Assembly (NCBI GenBank): GCA_024277175.1
Contig: JAJRVT010000185.1
Span: 1-64,000 of the forward strand
DNA: 64,000 bases
Direction of reading: 5' to 3'
From: Chloroflexota bacterium
Lineage (GTDB): Bacteria; Chloroflexota; Anaerolineae; Caldilineales; Caldilineaceae
Part shown: piece after piece, positions 17,501 to 27,644 of the stretch
Layout: each line of letters starts with the position of its first letter
Position numbering within the stretch: position 1 is the first letter of the stretch
Translations under genes and position numbers: made by a program
Notes under the pieces: model-generated
Databases searched by the model: none
The model's input: only the letters and a program-made list of their open reading frames with translations
Told to the model about the DNA's origin: nothing

Positions 17501-17543
17501 TTCGAGGCGAGAATGTAGAGACGCTCTCTGTTTGAACGCCTGC

Positions 17544-19250
17544 CTATTCGGGAGCGCCGGCGTCGATCCACTGCGCGACCCATGCCAGGACCGAGGCCGG
17601 TAGCTGGTTGAGGTGCCCCTCTTCCTGGATCGTAACCAGCAGGCTTTCGGTCGCGTTCCCCGGCAGGATGACCGCGCCCCGAACGCCGCCGGCCATTGCC
17701 TCGTCATAGCTGGCCAGAGAAAGACCGCCATCCAATGCTTCAGCTCCGTGGCAGGCCACACAACGCGCCTCGAGGATGGGGCCTACCAGCGCGTCCCACG
17801 TCAGGTCCGCTTCAGGATAGGTGGGCAAGGATGGATCCAACACATTGGTCAGTTCGATGATCTCAGGCGCGTCCAGGCCGGTGTACTTCAATTCAGACGT
17901 GTGGCAGGCGCTGTTGGCGCAAAAGGTAGTGTTGTCGAACTGGAACGCACCCAAATCATTGACCTCAGACAGATCCGGCACGTCGTGGCACCCCTCGCAG
18001 GTGCCGTCGAATTCGAACCGATGGCGGGAGACCCAGTTGCTGTCGGCGTGAGACGGCGGTGAGAAAGTCGGCTTCACCGTGGTGAGGGGAGTTGTGCCAT
18101 CGGGCCGGCTACGGATGGGAACGTCGTGACAGAGGCTGCACTTCAAAGGGATGCTCTCGCTCTCCTGATTCAGGTGCTTGCCATCATGGCAGCGGAAGCA
18201 GCCCGCCCAGTTTTGATGACCCAAATTGTCCGGATAGGTGTTCCAGTCCACCGCCATGTCAGGGAAGAAGATGCGATCATAAATATCGGCTGTGTTTTGG
18301 ACGGATTGGACAATCTTATCCTCATTATCCTGATAATAGTCGGGCCATTGCTCCTGATAATAGGGTTGCAACCCCTCGATGGCTTTACGCGCCTCCTCCT
18401 TGGAAGGGTAGGATCGATCCATGACAGCCAATGCATTCTGCTTATAATAGGGGATCTCAGGCGAAACCAGCCCCCGAGCCATAGCGTCGTCCAATGCCTC
18501 GGAGGGATTAGGATAGGGGTGGGCGACGCGATTGTGACAGGCGGCGCAGTCCACGGTCTTGATCTGATCGGCATTCTGGGCAGCGAAATCAGCCGGTAGA
18601 TCCGTGGTCACATCCACAAACTCATCGCTGCCGCTGCCGTCAGCGTAAGTGACTTTGACCCAGGGGATATCCTGCTGCATATGAGGGTCATCGGTGGCGA
18701 TGTATTCGACCTTGTTTTCGATGTGCCAGTGACTGCCAATACCCAGCCCTTCGGTGTGAACCCCGCCGCCAATGTTGAAGGTCATATACGTTTCGAGCAG
18801 GTCATTGTTCTGCTCAGCATCATAATGTTTGACCGTGCGTTGGGCGTCATCAGAAAATTTTTCAGGATTATGGCAGCGTTCACAGACCTGGGACGCGGGA
18901 CGCAGCCCTTTGGAATGGATGGGCACCTCATAGTCCGCGCCGATGAAACGAATGACGTGGGAGAGGTCCCCCGCTTTGCGCGTGAACTGGGTGGCGATCA
19001 GCCCGCGCCCGATGTGACATTCCACACAGTTGATCTTGGCGTGCACAGACGTCTGATAGGATGCATAGGACGGGGGCATGGTGTGGCAGGTCGTCCCACA
19101 GAACTTCGAACTGTTCGTATATTCCCAGGTCGCGCCCACCCCGGCGAAGATCAGCAAGCCGATAAACACCAGGACGAAGAAAGGCGCCAGACGCACCAGC
19201 CACGAGGACGATGGATCCGGCGTCACAAAGCGACTCCATCGGCTACGCAT
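17544..19250 (-). CDS. Membrane-anchored multihaem c-type cytochrome, NapC/NirT-like start, about 9 haems
   Basis: A 568-residue protein. After a short cytoplasmic tail, one transmembrane anchor (about 20-45) is followed by a NapC/NirT-like segment (CGTTCHTMPP), and then seven CxxCH sites (CVECH, CERCH, CAACH, CFRCH, CSLCH, CEGCH, CVACH); together with CGTTCH (CxxxCH) and CANSACH (CxxxxCH) this gives nine potential haem sites. The last 85 residues, from ILEARCVACHGAEALDGG, form a planctomycete-type cytochrome c domain (PSCyt1-like). It should carry electrons between the membrane quinone pool and periplasmic carriers. The start at 19250 fits the basic MRSRWSRF; a longer frame from 19310 adds unlike sequence. 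It overlaps the upstream cytochrome gene by 8 bp. No catalytic haem-Lys motif was seen. Confidence 0.88.
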   Translation of the reverse strand: MRSRWSRFVTPDPSSSWLVRLAPFFVLVFIGLLIFAGVGATWEYTNSSKFCGTTCHTMPPSYASYQTSVHAKINCVECHIGRGLIATQFTRKAGDLSHVIRFIGADYEVPIHSKGLRPASQVCERCHNPEKFSDDAQRTVKHYDAEQNNDLLETYMTFNIGGGVHTEGLGIGSHWHIENKVEYIATDDPHMQQDIPWVKVTYADGSGSDEFVDVTTDLPADFAAQNADQIKTVDCAACHNRVAHPYPNPSEALDDAMARGLVSPEIPYYKQNALAVMDRSYPSKEEARKAIEGLQPYYQEQWPDYYQDNEDKIVQSVQNTADIYDRIFFPDMAVDWNTYPDNLGHQNWAGCFRCHDGKHLNQESESIPLKCSLCHDVPIRSRPDGTTPLTTVKPTFSPPSHADSNWVSRHRFEFDGTCEGCHDVPDLSEVNDLGAFQFDNTTFCANSACHTSELKYTGLDAPEIIELTNVLDPSLPTYPEADLTWDALVGPILEARCVACHGAEALDGGLSLASYDEAMAGGVRGAVILPGNATESLLVTIQEEGHLNQLPASVLAWVAQWIDAGAPE

Positions 19251-21132
19251 CGGTCGCCCCCTTAGACTTTTTGCTTCCGGAGCGAACCCCGCGATAGATG
19301 AGATACACAATGGCCAGCAGGATCAGCCCCAGCAGAACGTACATGCCCAACCGAATCCAGCGTCCAACCTCCACGTTACGCACATCGGGCGCAGGCTCTC
19401 CCACAGAGGGGATGGCCGTGGGCGGCGGCGGCGACGTGGGCGTGGGGCCAGGGGCGAAGGCGTTTTCAGGGATGGGCGTCACGATCGCGGCCACGTAGTC
19501 GATGGTCTCCACCGCCCATTGGGGGTCCTCGCCGGTGCGGGTGTGACACTGATTGCAGGAGTTGGGCATCACATCTGCGCCGCCGTAGTCGATGCTGGCC
19601 TGGGGATTGGGCTGAAGCATGGAATGGTTGTGGATATCATATTGGACCGCGCTGATCCCCATCGCCGGCAGATGACAGTCCGCACAGGTGAAATCCTGCT
19701 CCAGGCTGGCGCGGTCGTGATAGGGCGTATGTTGAATAATGGCCGTCTTGCCACTGTGGCACTCCAGACAGAGATCGTTGAGCGGCTCCACCAACTGGAT
19801 CGCGCCGACGCCCTCCCCATGGGACGCGTGGCAGGTGACGCAGCTTGTATCCGTAGCCAGAGCCATACGGCTGCCCTGACTCCAATCCGTATACTGCTGA
19901 TGATTGCGTTTGGCGCTGCCGTCTGGCCAGAAGTCGCCCGGATCGACGCTGGGGGTGAAGTGATCGAGCAGTGCATCACCGGGCTGATAAGTGGACGGGA
20001 AGGCATGCCCATCGGGCGAGACGCCCCGGCTATGGCACGCGCCGCACACTTGCTCATCCACGGCTGGCAAGTCGACGTTTTCCGGATCCTCGACATGGCT
20101 CTCGCCCGGCCCGTGACAGCTCTCGCAGCCGACGCCGAACTCGGTGAATTCCCAGCGCTCCGTATCCAGCCCGGTGACGTGACACCCACTACAGGAGCGT
20201 CGCCAGTCCGTCAGCCCGCCCGGCCCGGTGATGACGGCGGTGACGCTGATCTCGGCGGTTGAAGTCAGGTCCGTGGTCCAGGTTGCGCTCTCCACGATCC
20301 ACTGGGCGGGCAGGATGGTCAGTTCCCCGTTTTCACTCTGGTGGATATATTGCTGCTTCCAATGACCGCCGATGGTGTAGGCCACATCGCTCAGCGCGAA
20401 AGGGCGCTCCGGATCGTCGCTGTCGAAATCGCCCACCACCGCATCCGGGTCGGTCGCCAGATCCTGGATCATGTTCGCGTGGAGGGTGTCGCGCCAAGCA
20501 TAGTATTCCTGATCGTGGCAACTGGAGCAACGCGCGCTGCCCACATAGCCAGACGCGCCCTCACCCAGGCCAGGCCGGGGAGCGATAAGCTCCAGCGCCC
20601 ACTCCAATGGCTGATCATCATGGCAGGAGATGCAGGCCGCGGGCATCACATCAGCGACCTCCGCAATAGGCTGGACGTTGTGACTGTCATGGCAGTCGGC
20701 GCAGACAGGTAGGGCAGGGTCATCCGTCTCACTCTCGTGCAGTGGATTATGGGGATAATGGCAGGATGTACACTCCTCAGACGCCAAACGAGTATGGTCA
20801 CGTAGGGTCTGGGCTGGGGTGGGATAATGGGGATAGCGATAATTCGTCGGATTGACGTGACAATTCATACAGTAGATCGGCTGATCCGCGGATGAATTAT
20901 GGACGGATTCGTCCAGCAATTCCCGGGCGGCCAATAGGGGCAGGCTTTCGCCGGAAGGCAGAGTCAAAGTGCGACGGTTTTCCCCGTGACAGCCACGACA
21001 AGCGTAGTCAGGCGGGTAGGGAGGCGGCAGGGGTTCACCGGCATACGCGATCCCGCCCAGGAACAGGCTGATCGTCAGCATTCCCATGAGTATCAAACTG
21101 AAGAAGATGAAGCCAGACGCTATGCGGCGCAT
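19243..21132 (-). CDS. Exported 13-haem c-type cytochrome with C-terminal membrane anchor
   Basis: A 629-residue protein with an N-terminal signal/anchor (about 7-30), thirteen CxxCH motifs spread between about residues 45 and 520 (first CRGCH, last CNQCH), a proline/threonine-rich spacer (PTPTSPPPPTAIPS), a transmembrane segment (about 590-612) and a short basic tail. The block YVGSARCSSCHDQEYYAWRD with a following IGGHWKQQY matches the cytochrome c554/multihaem family shared with the gene at 21225. No enzymatic haem ligand set was seen; an electron conduit or storage role is likely. It is the second gene of a three-cytochrome minus-strand operon, and its 3' end overlaps the next by 8 bp. 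Confidence 0.9.
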   Translation of the reverse strand: MRRIASGFIFFSLILMGMLTISLFLGGIAYAGEPLPPPYPPDYACRGCHGENRRTLTLPSGESLPLLAARELLDESVHNSSADQPIYCMNCHVNPTNYRYPHYPTPAQTLRDHTRLASEECTSCHYPHNPLHESETDDPALPVCADCHDSHNVQPIAEVADVMPAACISCHDDQPLEWALELIAPRPGLGEGASGYVGSARCSSCHDQEYYAWRDTLHANMIQDLATDPDAVVGDFDSDDPERPFALSDVAYTIGGHWKQQYIHQSENGELTILPAQWIVESATWTTDLTSTAEISVTAVITGPGGLTDWRRSCSGCHVTGLDTERWEFTEFGVGCESCHGPGESHVEDPENVDLPAVDEQVCGACHSRGVSPDGHAFPSTYQPGDALLDHFTPSVDPGDFWPDGSAKRNHQQYTDWSQGSRMALATDTSCVTCHASHGEGVGAIQLVEPLNDLCLECHSGKTAIIQHTPYHDRASLEQDFTCADCHLPAMGISAVQYDIHNHSMLQPNPQASIDYGGADVMPNSCNQCHTRTGEDPQWAVETIDYVAAIVTPIPENAFAPGPTPTSPPPPTAIPSVGEPAPDVRNVEVGRWIRLGMYVLLGLILLAIVYLIYRGVRSGSKKSKGATDA

Positions 21133-21157
21133 TCCCGCCCTAACCCTTAAGTCGTTA

Positions 21158-21195
21158 GGCCTTGTCCGGCGACTTTGAAGCCGCCGGACAAGGCC
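21158..21195 (-). promoter_or_regulatory. Strong intra-operon stem-loop between two cytochrome genes
   Basis: A perfect 14-bp stem (GGCCTTGTCCGGCG/CGCCGGACAAGGCC, 10-nt loop). The flanks TCGTTAGGCC and GGCCTTAACGA could form an alternative pairing that excludes it. No T-run follows on the minus strand, so mRNA processing or partial attenuation is more likely than full termination. Confidence 0.6.
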
Positions 21196-21224
21196 AATGT
21201 TGGCCTTAACGATTGTACAGGAGA

Positions 21225-22424
21225 TTACTTGTCATCGTTGGCGCTGCCGGCCAGGTCTCGCTCATGGTAGCCGGTGGCGAACTCGATGAGGACGTCATCT
21301 TCCTCTACGCTGGCCGGACCGCCCTCATAGTGACAGCCCTTACAGGAGAAGTCCAACCCCAGGTAGGGCAGTGAGGCCGAACCGTCCTCGGTCAACTGTT
21401 CCAGCTGATCTGGATTGATGGCGAAGATGTGGGTGCGCAGATCACCGGTGTAGCGGTCCAGATCGCCGAGCGCAGACTTGGACGCGCGCGGCATGTGGCA
21501 TTCGATACATTCCGCGTGAGTGCGGTCGGTGATCTTCTGATACTTGGTCTCTTCCAGGTGGCAGTTCTCACAGGGCGTCTTCTGGCCCACGCCCTTGGCG
21601 TACTTGACCGTCTCATGGGGATCGTGACAGTCGACGCAGCGCATGGCGCCCCGCTTCTTGGATTGGAACTCTTCCTCATACTGCTCGTGATGCTTGATGA
21701 AGCCGCCGCTGGCGTTGATCTCGGTCACATCGCCGCGGATATGGCACTGGCCACAGAGCTCAGAATCCCGGTCGACGGGCAAGGCGTACGCCATGGGATC
21801 GTTGACGTGATTGCTGGCCGGGCCATGGCACTCTTCACACTGAATGCCGTCCGCAACCCAGGTGCCGATCAGGCCGGGGAGTACATCCTGGTGGCCTTCA
21901 GGGCTGTAGCCAGTAGTGTGGCAGGAGCCGCAGTCATAGGGTTTCTCTTGACCGGCGTGATAGCCAACCCAGTTGTCACCCATATCGATATCTTCGTTGT
22001 AGAAGTTGTACTGGGTCTTGGCGTTTTCATCGGCGCCGGTAATGATGTAGCCCTCTTTGTCGATGAAGCGAGCCTTCCAACCATAGCCGCCAATCACATA
22101 GAGGATGTCATCCCAGGTGTAGCCTTCCGGCGTGTCCGTCACTTCTGAATAGGGATAGGTGGGCGGTTGGCCATCGATCACTTTGTTGAGTTTGTAGGGA
22201 TGGCCGCTCTTCATGAAGGTTTTGTAGATGTCTTCATGACATTCCTGACAAGAATCGGTTCCGACGTAAGCGGGTGCAGCGGGTGCGGCAACATCGCCCT
22301 CCCCGGTCTGATCCGCAGGTGCGGTCTGTGAAGCCGGGCTGGCCATAACAGTCTGGGCGACTCCGCCTACAAGCAAGGCCACAGCCATGAGTAGAATTAC
22401 GAAGAATAGAAGTTTTCTCATCAT
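21225..22424 (-). CDS. Exported 8-haem c-type cytochrome (cytochrome c554-like family)
   Basis: A 399-residue protein with a signal peptide (about 1-28, MRKLLFFVILLMAVALLVGG type), an alanine/proline spacer, and eight CxxCH motifs (CQECH, CGSCH, CEECH, CGQCH, CVDCH, CENCH, CIECH, CKGCH). AYVGTDSCQECHEDIYKTFM matches the first haem block of the c554 family, and IGGYGWKARFIDKEG parallels a block in the 13-haem neighbour, suggesting common descent. It acts outside the cytoplasmic membrane as electron carrier or oxidoreductase; the substrate is unknown. The start at 22424 has GGGGGGAG upstream. It is the first gene of the cytochrome operon, with a consensus promoter about 180 bp upstream. Confidence 0.9.
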   Translation of the reverse strand: MMRKLLFFVILLMAVALLVGGVAQTVMASPASQTAPADQTGEGDVAAPAAPAYVGTDSCQECHEDIYKTFMKSGHPYKLNKVIDGQPPTYPYSEVTDTPEGYTWDDILYVIGGYGWKARFIDKEGYIITGADENAKTQYNFYNEDIDMGDNWVGYHAGQEKPYDCGSCHTTGYSPEGHQDVLPGLIGTWVADGIQCEECHGPASNHVNDPMAYALPVDRDSELCGQCHIRGDVTEINASGGFIKHHEQYEEEFQSKKRGAMRCVDCHDPHETVKYAKGVGQKTPCENCHLEETKYQKITDRTHAECIECHMPRASKSALGDLDRYTGDLRTHIFAINPDQLEQLTEDGSASLPYLGLDFSCKGCHYEGGPASVEEDDVLIEFATGYHERDLAGSANDDK

Positions 22425-22546
22425 GCTCCCCCCTCTTAGGAGAATTGGGTGATGCGCGCTATTGCTACAAAAACCGGCGACCATGAGCGCTAACCGCCGG
22501 TTGACGCTCTAGTTTATTGCATAGACCCTCCCCCCATCAGACTAGG

Positions 22547-22579
22547 CTACTGCAACAGTAAACCGACTACTGCGACAGT
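22547..22579. promoter_or_regulatory. Operator-like paired 13-mers in the cytochrome leader
   Basis: CTACTGCAACAGT at 22547-22559 and CTACTGCGACAGT at 22567-22579: two direct copies 20 bp apart (two helical turns). Each copy contains ACTG-N3-CAGT dyad symmetry. They lie just downstream of the predicted start site of the cytochrome operon, a roadblock/repressor position. The binding protein is unknown. Confidence 0.55.
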
Positions 22580-22611
22580 GATGAAGTGTAAATTTTCACA
22601 TTGTATGAGTA

Positions 22612-22640
22612 ATTATACCCATTAATTCATCTTGTGTCAA
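22612..22640 (-). promoter_or_regulatory. Consensus sigma-70 promoter of the cytochrome operon
   Basis: Reading the minus strand: TTGACA (22640-22635), a 17-bp spacer, TATAAT (22617-22612), a perfect match in both boxes. The expected start is near 22605, giving a leader of about 180 nt before the 8-haem gene. Confidence 0.85.
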
Positions 22641-22841
22641 GCGTCAAATCATGAAATCCCATAAAAATCTGGCTTCTTCCCCCAGATTTTTGAGAAAAGG
22701 CAGCGCGTTCAAAGCAAATTGGTTCTTTCGGAATTCAGGGGGTGGACGCCAATCCACTCCTGAAAATTCTTCCTGAAAAATTCTTCGGGACAATATTAAT
22801 GACAAGCGATGGACTTCCGCCTGACGGCGCTGCTGCGCTTG

Positions 22842-22870
22842 TTGTGCCAACCCAATGTCAATGCTATACT
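22842..22870 (+). promoter_or_regulatory. Probable promoter of the Flp pilin gene
   Basis: TTGTGC (22842-22847), a 17-bp spacer, TATACT (22865-22870). It lies 68 bp before the pilin start codon. Confidence 0.55.
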
Positions 22871-22938
22871 GTAAACGATCGTCGGCGTCGTCCCCAGAAA
22901 CTGTTTCCAACTGACGCCGTGGAAAAGGAATCGCACCC

Positions 22939-23127
22939 ATGTCGCGCCTGCCATCGAATCGTAGTGGACAAGGTTTCATCGAATACGCGTTGATCATCAT
23001 CCTTCTAGCCATTGTTATGCTCTCCATTCTGCTCATCCTGGGCGATGATCTGCGCACGTTTATCAATGATCTGTTACAGACCTGGTTTCCCCAGGCGGGC
23101 GTTATCCGTTCGCTGCTCGCACTCTGA
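22939..23127 (+). CDS. Flp/Fap-type IVb pilin
   Basis: A 62-residue prepilin: a basic leader (MSRLPSNRSG), then the class III cleavage and hydrophobic motif GQGFIEYALIIILLAIVML typical of Flp pilins (Glu at +5, Tyr next to it, after cleavage at G/QGF), and a short amphipathic tail. It would be cleaved by a TadV-type prepilin peptidase and assembled by a Tad system. No tad genes are in the window, so this is an orphan pilin gene. AAGGAA lies upstream of the ATG. Its 3' end is followed by a GAGATTGG palindrome. Confidence 0.85.
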   Translation: MSRLPSNRSGQGFIEYALIIILLAIVMLSILLILGDDLRTFINDLLQTWFPQAGVIRSLLAL

Positions 23128-23140
23128 ACTGAAGATTTTT

Positions 23141-23205
23141 TGAAATTGGCGAGATTGGAAGATTGGGCAACGAGAGAACCGTTAATCTCAAATCTCACAA
23201 TTTCT
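23141..23205. repeat. GAGATTGG-type palindromic repeat (family B)
   Basis: GAAATTGGCGAGATTGGAAG on the left faces AATCTCAAATCTCACAATTT on the right. Related copies are at 23971-24026, 28188-28260, 45847-45926 and a half copy at 60160-60185. Confidence 0.75.
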
Positions 23206-23225
23206 CCATCGCTCTACACATCATT

Positions 23226-23978
23226 ATGACAACAAAATGGCTCTCCCCCAGCCCGATATCCCGACTGCACGTTCTGGGCGCACGCGGGCTCGATCTGCTT
23301 TTCCCCCCGGTCTGCGCCGGCTGCGGGCGCGCGGGGTACGCGCTCTGCCCCCTCTGCGCGCAGGAGGTCGAGCCTGTTGGTGAACCCATCTGCGCCCACT
23401 GCGGTCGTCGGCAGGCGCGCGCGGTCAAGCGCTGTCCCCTCTGCGCGTCGGAAGACGAACCGCCGCTGGACCTGGTCCGGGCCGCGACGCTCCACCGCTG
23501 GCCCCTGCGCGAGGCCATCCACGCCCTGAAATATGAAGGCCGGACCGAACTGGCCCAGCCACTCGCCCGCTATCTTCTCGCCACCCTGGCGATCCCACCC
23601 TGGCCGGCGATCCTGCCCCGGATCGATGCGGTGATCCCGGCCCCGCTGCACGCCCGGCGGCGGGCCGAACGGGGGTACAATCAGGCGACGCTGCTGGCCC
23701 GTCCCCTCTGTCGATGGATGGGATTGCCCTTGCACACCGATTGGCTGCAACGCACCCAGATGACCCGTCCACAGGTAGGGTTGAACGCACATGAACGCCG
23801 CGCCAATGTGGCTGACGCCTTTCGCGCCAGCCCGGCGGTGTGCGGAAAGACCTTACTTCTGATCGACGATGTCTACACCACAGGCGCGACCATGACGGCC
23901 TGCGCCGCGGCAGCCAAGGCCGCTGGCGCACGGCTGGTCTATGGCCTGGCCCTGGCCCAGCCTGCGTCTAGAAATTAG
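23226..23978 (+). CDS. comF: ComF-family phosphoribosyltransferase-like protein
   Basis: A 250-residue ComF protein, needed for DNA uptake in competent bacteria and otherwise of unknown biochemical role. The N-terminus carries paired zinc-binding cysteines (Cys30/33, 41/44, 56/59, 70/73), followed by a phosphoribosyltransferase fold with [16 protein letters not shown] and the PRPP loop [13 protein letters not shown]. The start at 23226 avoids an upstream frame that runs through a palindromic repeat. The stop codon (23976-23978) is inside the next copy of the same repeat family. No other competence gene is adjacent except the Flp pilin upstream. Confidence 0.9.
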   Translation: MTTKWLSPSPISRLHVLGARGLDLLFPPVCAGCGRAGYALCPLCAQEVEPVGEPICAHCGRRQARAVKRCPLCASEDEPPLDLVRAATLHRWPLREAIHALKYEGRTELAQPLARYLLATLAIPPWPAILPRIDAVIPAPLHARRRAERGYNQATLLARPLCRWMGLPLHTDWLQRTQMTRPQVGLNAHERRANVADAFRASPAVCGKTLLLIDDVYTTGATMTACAAAAKAAGARLVYGLALAQPASRN

Positions 23979-24026
23979 AGATTGGCATTCAGCCGGAAGC
24001 GTCAATCTCCCAATCTCCAATCTCAG
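23971..24026. repeat. GAGATTGG-type palindromic repeat (family B) overlapping the comF stop
   Basis: GAAATTAGAGATTGGCATTC at the left faces CAATCTCCCAATCTCCAATC at the right. The TAG stop of comF is part of the left arm. Confidence 0.75.
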
Positions 24027-24091
24027 CGACGTCTCCAATGCGAGTGTCTGCGCTCCCTTGTATGTCCTGAAATTAAAGGGACAGAAGTCAG

Positions 24092-24120
24092 TTGACAAGC
24101 GCGCCGCTTGGGTCTACAAT
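24092..24120 (+). promoter_or_regulatory. Sigma-70 promoter of hpf
   Basis: TTGACA (24092-24097), a 17-bp spacer, TACAAT (24115-24120). The expected leader is about 228 nt and contains a hairpin CGCTGCCG/CGGCAGTG near 24300 and GCTCCC/GGGAGC near 24255, which may control hpf expression. Confidence 0.75.
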
Positions 24121-24354
24121 GGGTTTATGAACGCCTTCGTGATTGCGACTCGGATCGATGTCATTCACCATACAGGCGACGCCCACGCCGCCCATCCCCC
24201 ATGCATCGCGGCGGTGAACAGGAAGATTCCCAAGCCAGGCAATCTCATCTAGCTCCCCGGCTCTTCTCTGGGAGCGGTTTATCTACTAACGGCGCTACCG
24301 CTGCCGGCATTCGGCAGTGGTTAGACAATTTCAGTCAAGGAAAGGAGACAGACC

Positions 24355-24930
24355 ATGAATCTGAAAGTTCATGGCCGGAATGTCGAGGTCAACGATTGGG
24401 TCAGCGAGTATGTGGAGAAAAAGGTCGGCAAGCTCGAACGCTACCTGCCCCAGATCGACGAAGCCCTGGTCGAGCTGACGTACAGCCCCACCCGTTCGGC
24501 CTCGGACCGTTACACCTGCCAGCTAACCATCTGGGCCGGCGGACAAATTCTCCGCGCCGAAGAATCAACCAGCGACATCTTCGCCTCCGTAGACGCCACC
24601 GTCAATAAGGTCTATCGCCAAATTCGCCGCTTCAAGGGACGTCGTTATCAGAGCAAACGTCGCGCGGCTGCACATGCGAACGCAGACGCGGAAATGGCTG
24701 CGTTCGCCTTGGCCGAAGAATTGGCGGAGGAAGAGGAAGAGGCCCCCGGGACCATCGTCCGCCGCAAGGAGTTCGTCCTTCAGCCCCTGGATGAAGAAGA
24801 GGCCATAGAGCAACTGGAGCTGCTCGGCCACGATTTCTTCGTCTTCCTGAACCCCAAGACCCATTCGGCCAACATCATCTACCGCCGCAAGGACGGCAAC
24901 TACGGTCTACTGGAGCCGAAGATCATCTGA
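24355..24930 (+). CDS. hpf: Ribosome hibernation promoting factor, long form
   Basis: A 191-residue long-form HPF. The N-terminal S30AE domain (about 1-105, [20 protein letters not shown] through [13 protein letters not shown]) binds the 30S A/P region; an acidic linker ([10 protein letters not shown]) joins the C-terminal dimerisation domain (about 130-191, [40 protein letters not shown]-like end) that pairs ribosomes into inactive 100S dimers. AAGGAAAGGAG precedes the ATG. It has its own promoter and long leader, fitting stress- or growth-phase control. The gene stands alone and is followed by a family A palindrome. Confidence 0.93.
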   Translation: MNLKVHGRNVEVNDWVSEYVEKKVGKLERYLPQIDEALVELTYSPTRSASDRYTCQLTIWAGGQILRAEESTSDIFASVDATVNKVYRQIRRFKGRRYQSKRRAAAHANADAEMAAFALAEELAEEEEEAPGTIVRRKEFVLQPLDEEEAIEQLELLGHDFFVFLNPKTHSANIIYRRKDGNYGLLEPKII

Positions 24931-24942
24931 GGAAACAGCAAA

Positions 24943-25034
24943 TAGAACACGGATTGAGCGGATTAGGCGGAAACAGCCGGATTTTCTAAAGAAATCCGTG
25001 CAAATCCGCCTAATCCGCTCAATCCGCGTTCTAT
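24943..25034. repeat. GCGGAT-type palindromic repeat (family A)
   Basis: TAGAACACGGATTGAGCGGA and GGCGGA at the left face TCCGCC and TCAATCCGCGTTCTA at the right, with a short core GGATTTTCTAAAGAAATCC. It lies between two convergent genes (hpf and the hydrolase), where it could act as a two-way terminator hairpin. Confidence 0.85.
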
Positions 25035-25038
25035 GGAA

Positions 25039-25662
25039 TTATACAAACTCGATGTCATCCACACTCGCCACCACGGAGCCGGTGTAGAGCCAGGATATCT
25101 GACGCAGGGTCAACGCCTGGTCGAACTCAGTGAGTGCAGACATGCCATCGGCCGGCGCGATCACGTGGAACCAGCGCAGCCCGGCCGACGCCGCGGTATG
25201 CAGCACGCAAATGCTCGACACCGTGCCCACAATGACCAAATGCTTCACCTGCCAGACTCGGGTCAGGTAATGGTCCAGCCAGGTGTCGTAGAACCCGTCA
25301 TAGCGGCTCTTGGGGCAGACCAGGTCGCCTTTCTGGGGAGCCAGTTCATCGATAATGCGCCAGCCCCACGTCCCCTGCCGGCAATGCTCCGGCCAAATAG
25401 CCCATTCTTTGTCGCCGTCGAAGTGGGTGTCCTGGGTGTAGGCCACATGGACACCGCCGGCGCGGGCCCGATCCAGCAGGCGCTGGATGGCGACGATGGT
25501 CTCGCCCGCCGCCTCCACCACGAGCGTTCCCCCCGGCTTGACGAAGTCGTTCTGCATGTCCACCACCACCACAGCCGTTTCCTTCGCAGGCAGATCAAGA
25601 TGATCCTTGACGGGGATGTCGGGGATATCAACGCTACCGATCGGCAAATAGTCGAAACTCAT
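25039..25662 (-). CDS. Isochorismatase-like cysteine hydrolase
   Basis: A 207-residue member of the isochorismatase/nicotinamidase superfamily. The Asp-Lys-Cys triad is visible: Asp35 in VVVVDMQNDF, Lys118 in CPKSRYDGF and Cys152 in GTVSSICVLHTA, with the cis-peptide region VGTVSS before the nucleophile. It should hydrolyse an amide or related bond of a small cytosolic substrate such as nicotinamide or a ureido compound; the sequence does not decide which. AAAGGAG sits before the ATG. It is a single gene convergent with hpf and divergent from the dynamin-like gene. Confidence 0.87.
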   Translation of the reverse strand: MSFDYLPIGSVDIPDIPVKDHLDLPAKETAVVVVDMQNDFVKPGGTLVVEAAGETIVAIQRLLDRARAGGVHVAYTQDTHFDGDKEWAIWPEHCRQGTWGWRIIDELAPQKGDLVCPKSRYDGFYDTWLDHYLTRVWQVKHLVIVGTVSSICVLHTAASAGLRWFHVIAPADGMSALTEFDQALTLRQISWLYTGSVVASVDDIEFV

Positions 25663-25769
25663 CTCGCGCTCCTTTCACAGTACCAATAGTCCGCTGCCTG
25701 CATTATAGCACCAATGGAAGCGATGCAATCAGTGACTCCGCCACCTGTTCGCGCTCCCATTGCGGGCTA

Positions 25770-25778
25770 TGCTACAAT
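25770..25778 (+). promoter_or_regulatory. Extended -10 promoter candidate for the dynamin-like gene
   Basis: TGCTACAAT forms an extended -10 box (TGn plus TACAAT). No good -35 is seen at 16-19 bp. It lies about 112 bp before the TTG start. Confidence 0.4.
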
Positions 25779-25889
25779 GAACGGGTTGCGAGCCTGTCCC
25801 AACGTCTGGGTGACGCATCAGGCCGGCGGGATCGCAACCAAACGAGCCATCGGACGTATAGTCATCATGATAAAAACGAGGAACAAGCA

Positions 25890-27640
<1,751 letters not shown>

Positions 27641-27644
<4 letters not shown>

